The notes below the pieces were generated by a model, which had not been told where the DNA came from, did not search any database, and worked only from the letters and a program-made list of their open reading frames with translations. Below are positions 12,983 through 13,236 of a stretch of DNA of 13,236 nt, one piece after another (the stretch's first letter is position 1; the number at the start of each line of letters is the position of its first letter). This stretch comes from Candidatus Aenigmatarchaeota archaeon (GTDB lineage Archaea > Aenigmatarchaeota > Aenigmatarchaeia > PWEA01 > JACRMZ01): assembly GCA_016219455.1 (NCBI GenBank), contig JACRMZ010000093.1, forward strand, positions 1-13,236. Direction: 5' to 3'. The translations under genes were made by a program, and so were the position numbers.

Positions 12983-13020
12983 GAATTTAAGCCTTTTTGC
13001 CGCGTTATTTCTAGGGTGAG
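12983..13020 (+). promoter_or_regulatory. TATA-like element and Shine-Dalgarno of the 13024 gene
   Basis: GAATTTAA (12983-12990) is TATA-like and would start transcription near 13013. GGGTGAG (13014-13020) matches the anti-SD and lies three bases before ATG 13024, fixing that start. Unlike its neighbours, this gene would have a short leader. Confidence 0.45.
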
Positions 13021-13023
13021 TTT

Positions 13024-13236
13024 ATGGGAGACCTCAAAGACATTGCAAACAAGATTGCGGAAAAAGTCAAGTACGAGGAAACACGGAAAGGAAAGATGAA
13101 GCAGGAGTTCAAGACTCTGGGAACGGATATAACGGATATTCTTGTAGGAACAGAATACGAAAGCCTCACGGTCCCTTTGCAGGAATTCTCACTTAAGGTT
13201 TCAGGCGCCAAAAGCCTTTCTGACATCGATAGGTAT
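13024..13236 (+). CDS. Uncharacterised protein, 5' part (cut by window end)
   Basis: An open frame of 71 codons runs off the window end. It starts with MGDLKDIANKIAEKVKYEE, a charged amphipathic helix rich in Lys and Glu, and continues with KMKQEFKTLGTDITDIL and a strand-rich part (YESLTVPLQEFSLKV). There is no membrane segment or recognised motif. A strong SD (GGGTGAG) supports the start. I do not recognise the family. Confidence 0.7.
   Translation, partial: MGDLKDIANKIAEKVKYEETRKGKMKQEFKTLGTDITDILVGTEYESLTVPLQEFSLKVSGAKSLSDIDRY

Noticed and set aside
1..13236. CRISPR array, prophage, toxin-antitoxin or replication origin
   Set aside because: No regularly spaced repeats, phage structural genes, recognisable toxin-antitoxin pairs or clustered origin boxes were found.

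Overview
The window comes from an archaeon. The evidence is an archaeal-type 5S rRNA start, a tRNA-Tyr interrupted at position 37/38 with a bulge-helix-bulge splice site, AT-rich TATA elements 25-28 bases before start codons (leaderless genes), a DUF131 membrane protein, and a tricorn-factor-type M1 aminopeptidase. The lineage cannot be fixed from sequence reading alone. A 5S gene with its own promoter, not directly behind a 23S gene, would fit Thermoplasmata-like or DPANN-like archaea, but this is only a hint.

Layout. 1-44: the 5' end of a 5S rRNA on the minus strand, with its TATA box. 147-1395 (+): thiL (thiamine-monophosphate kinase), a 36-aa zinc-finger-like microprotein, and a PqqD-like small protein. 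1430-1610: intron-containing tRNA-Tyr(GUA). 1702-2770 (+): an unrecognised soluble protein plus a DUF131 two-helix membrane protein. 2771-3483: an AT-rich island with an HNH nuclease (-) and a 36-aa single-span membrane peptide (+), sharing one TATA element.

3480-8189 (-): a four-gene operon. In transcription order it holds the cobalamin-binding subunit of an acyl-CoA mutase, a MeaB/ArgK-type GTPase, the mutase large subunit and an AMP-forming acyl-CoA synthetase. A perfect 6-1-6 palindrome lies between its TATA box and start, like an archaeal repressor operator. On the standard key residues the mutase looks like isobutyryl-CoA mutase (Phe/Gln) rather than methylmalonyl-CoA mutase (Tyr/Arg). 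The synthetase has lost the pocket Trp of acetyl-CoA synthetases, which also suggests a bulkier acid such as isobutyrate. The MeaB gene is broken: about 40 codons including the Walker A P-loop are missing, and the reading frame shifts at the junction.

8315-9202 (+): an alpha/beta hydrolase. 9195-12107 (-): a methylmalonyl-CoA epimerase-like VOC protein followed by the large M1 aminopeptidase. 12158-12973 (+): an NDUFA9-like atypical SDR, diverging from the epimerase across another shared TATA element. 13024 to the window end (+): the start of an unrecognised gene.

The main points to follow up are the substrate identity of the mutase operon, the P-loop-less MeaB, the operator palindrome, the two divergent gene pairs that appear to share one centrally placed TATA box, and two unlisted 36-aa genes.
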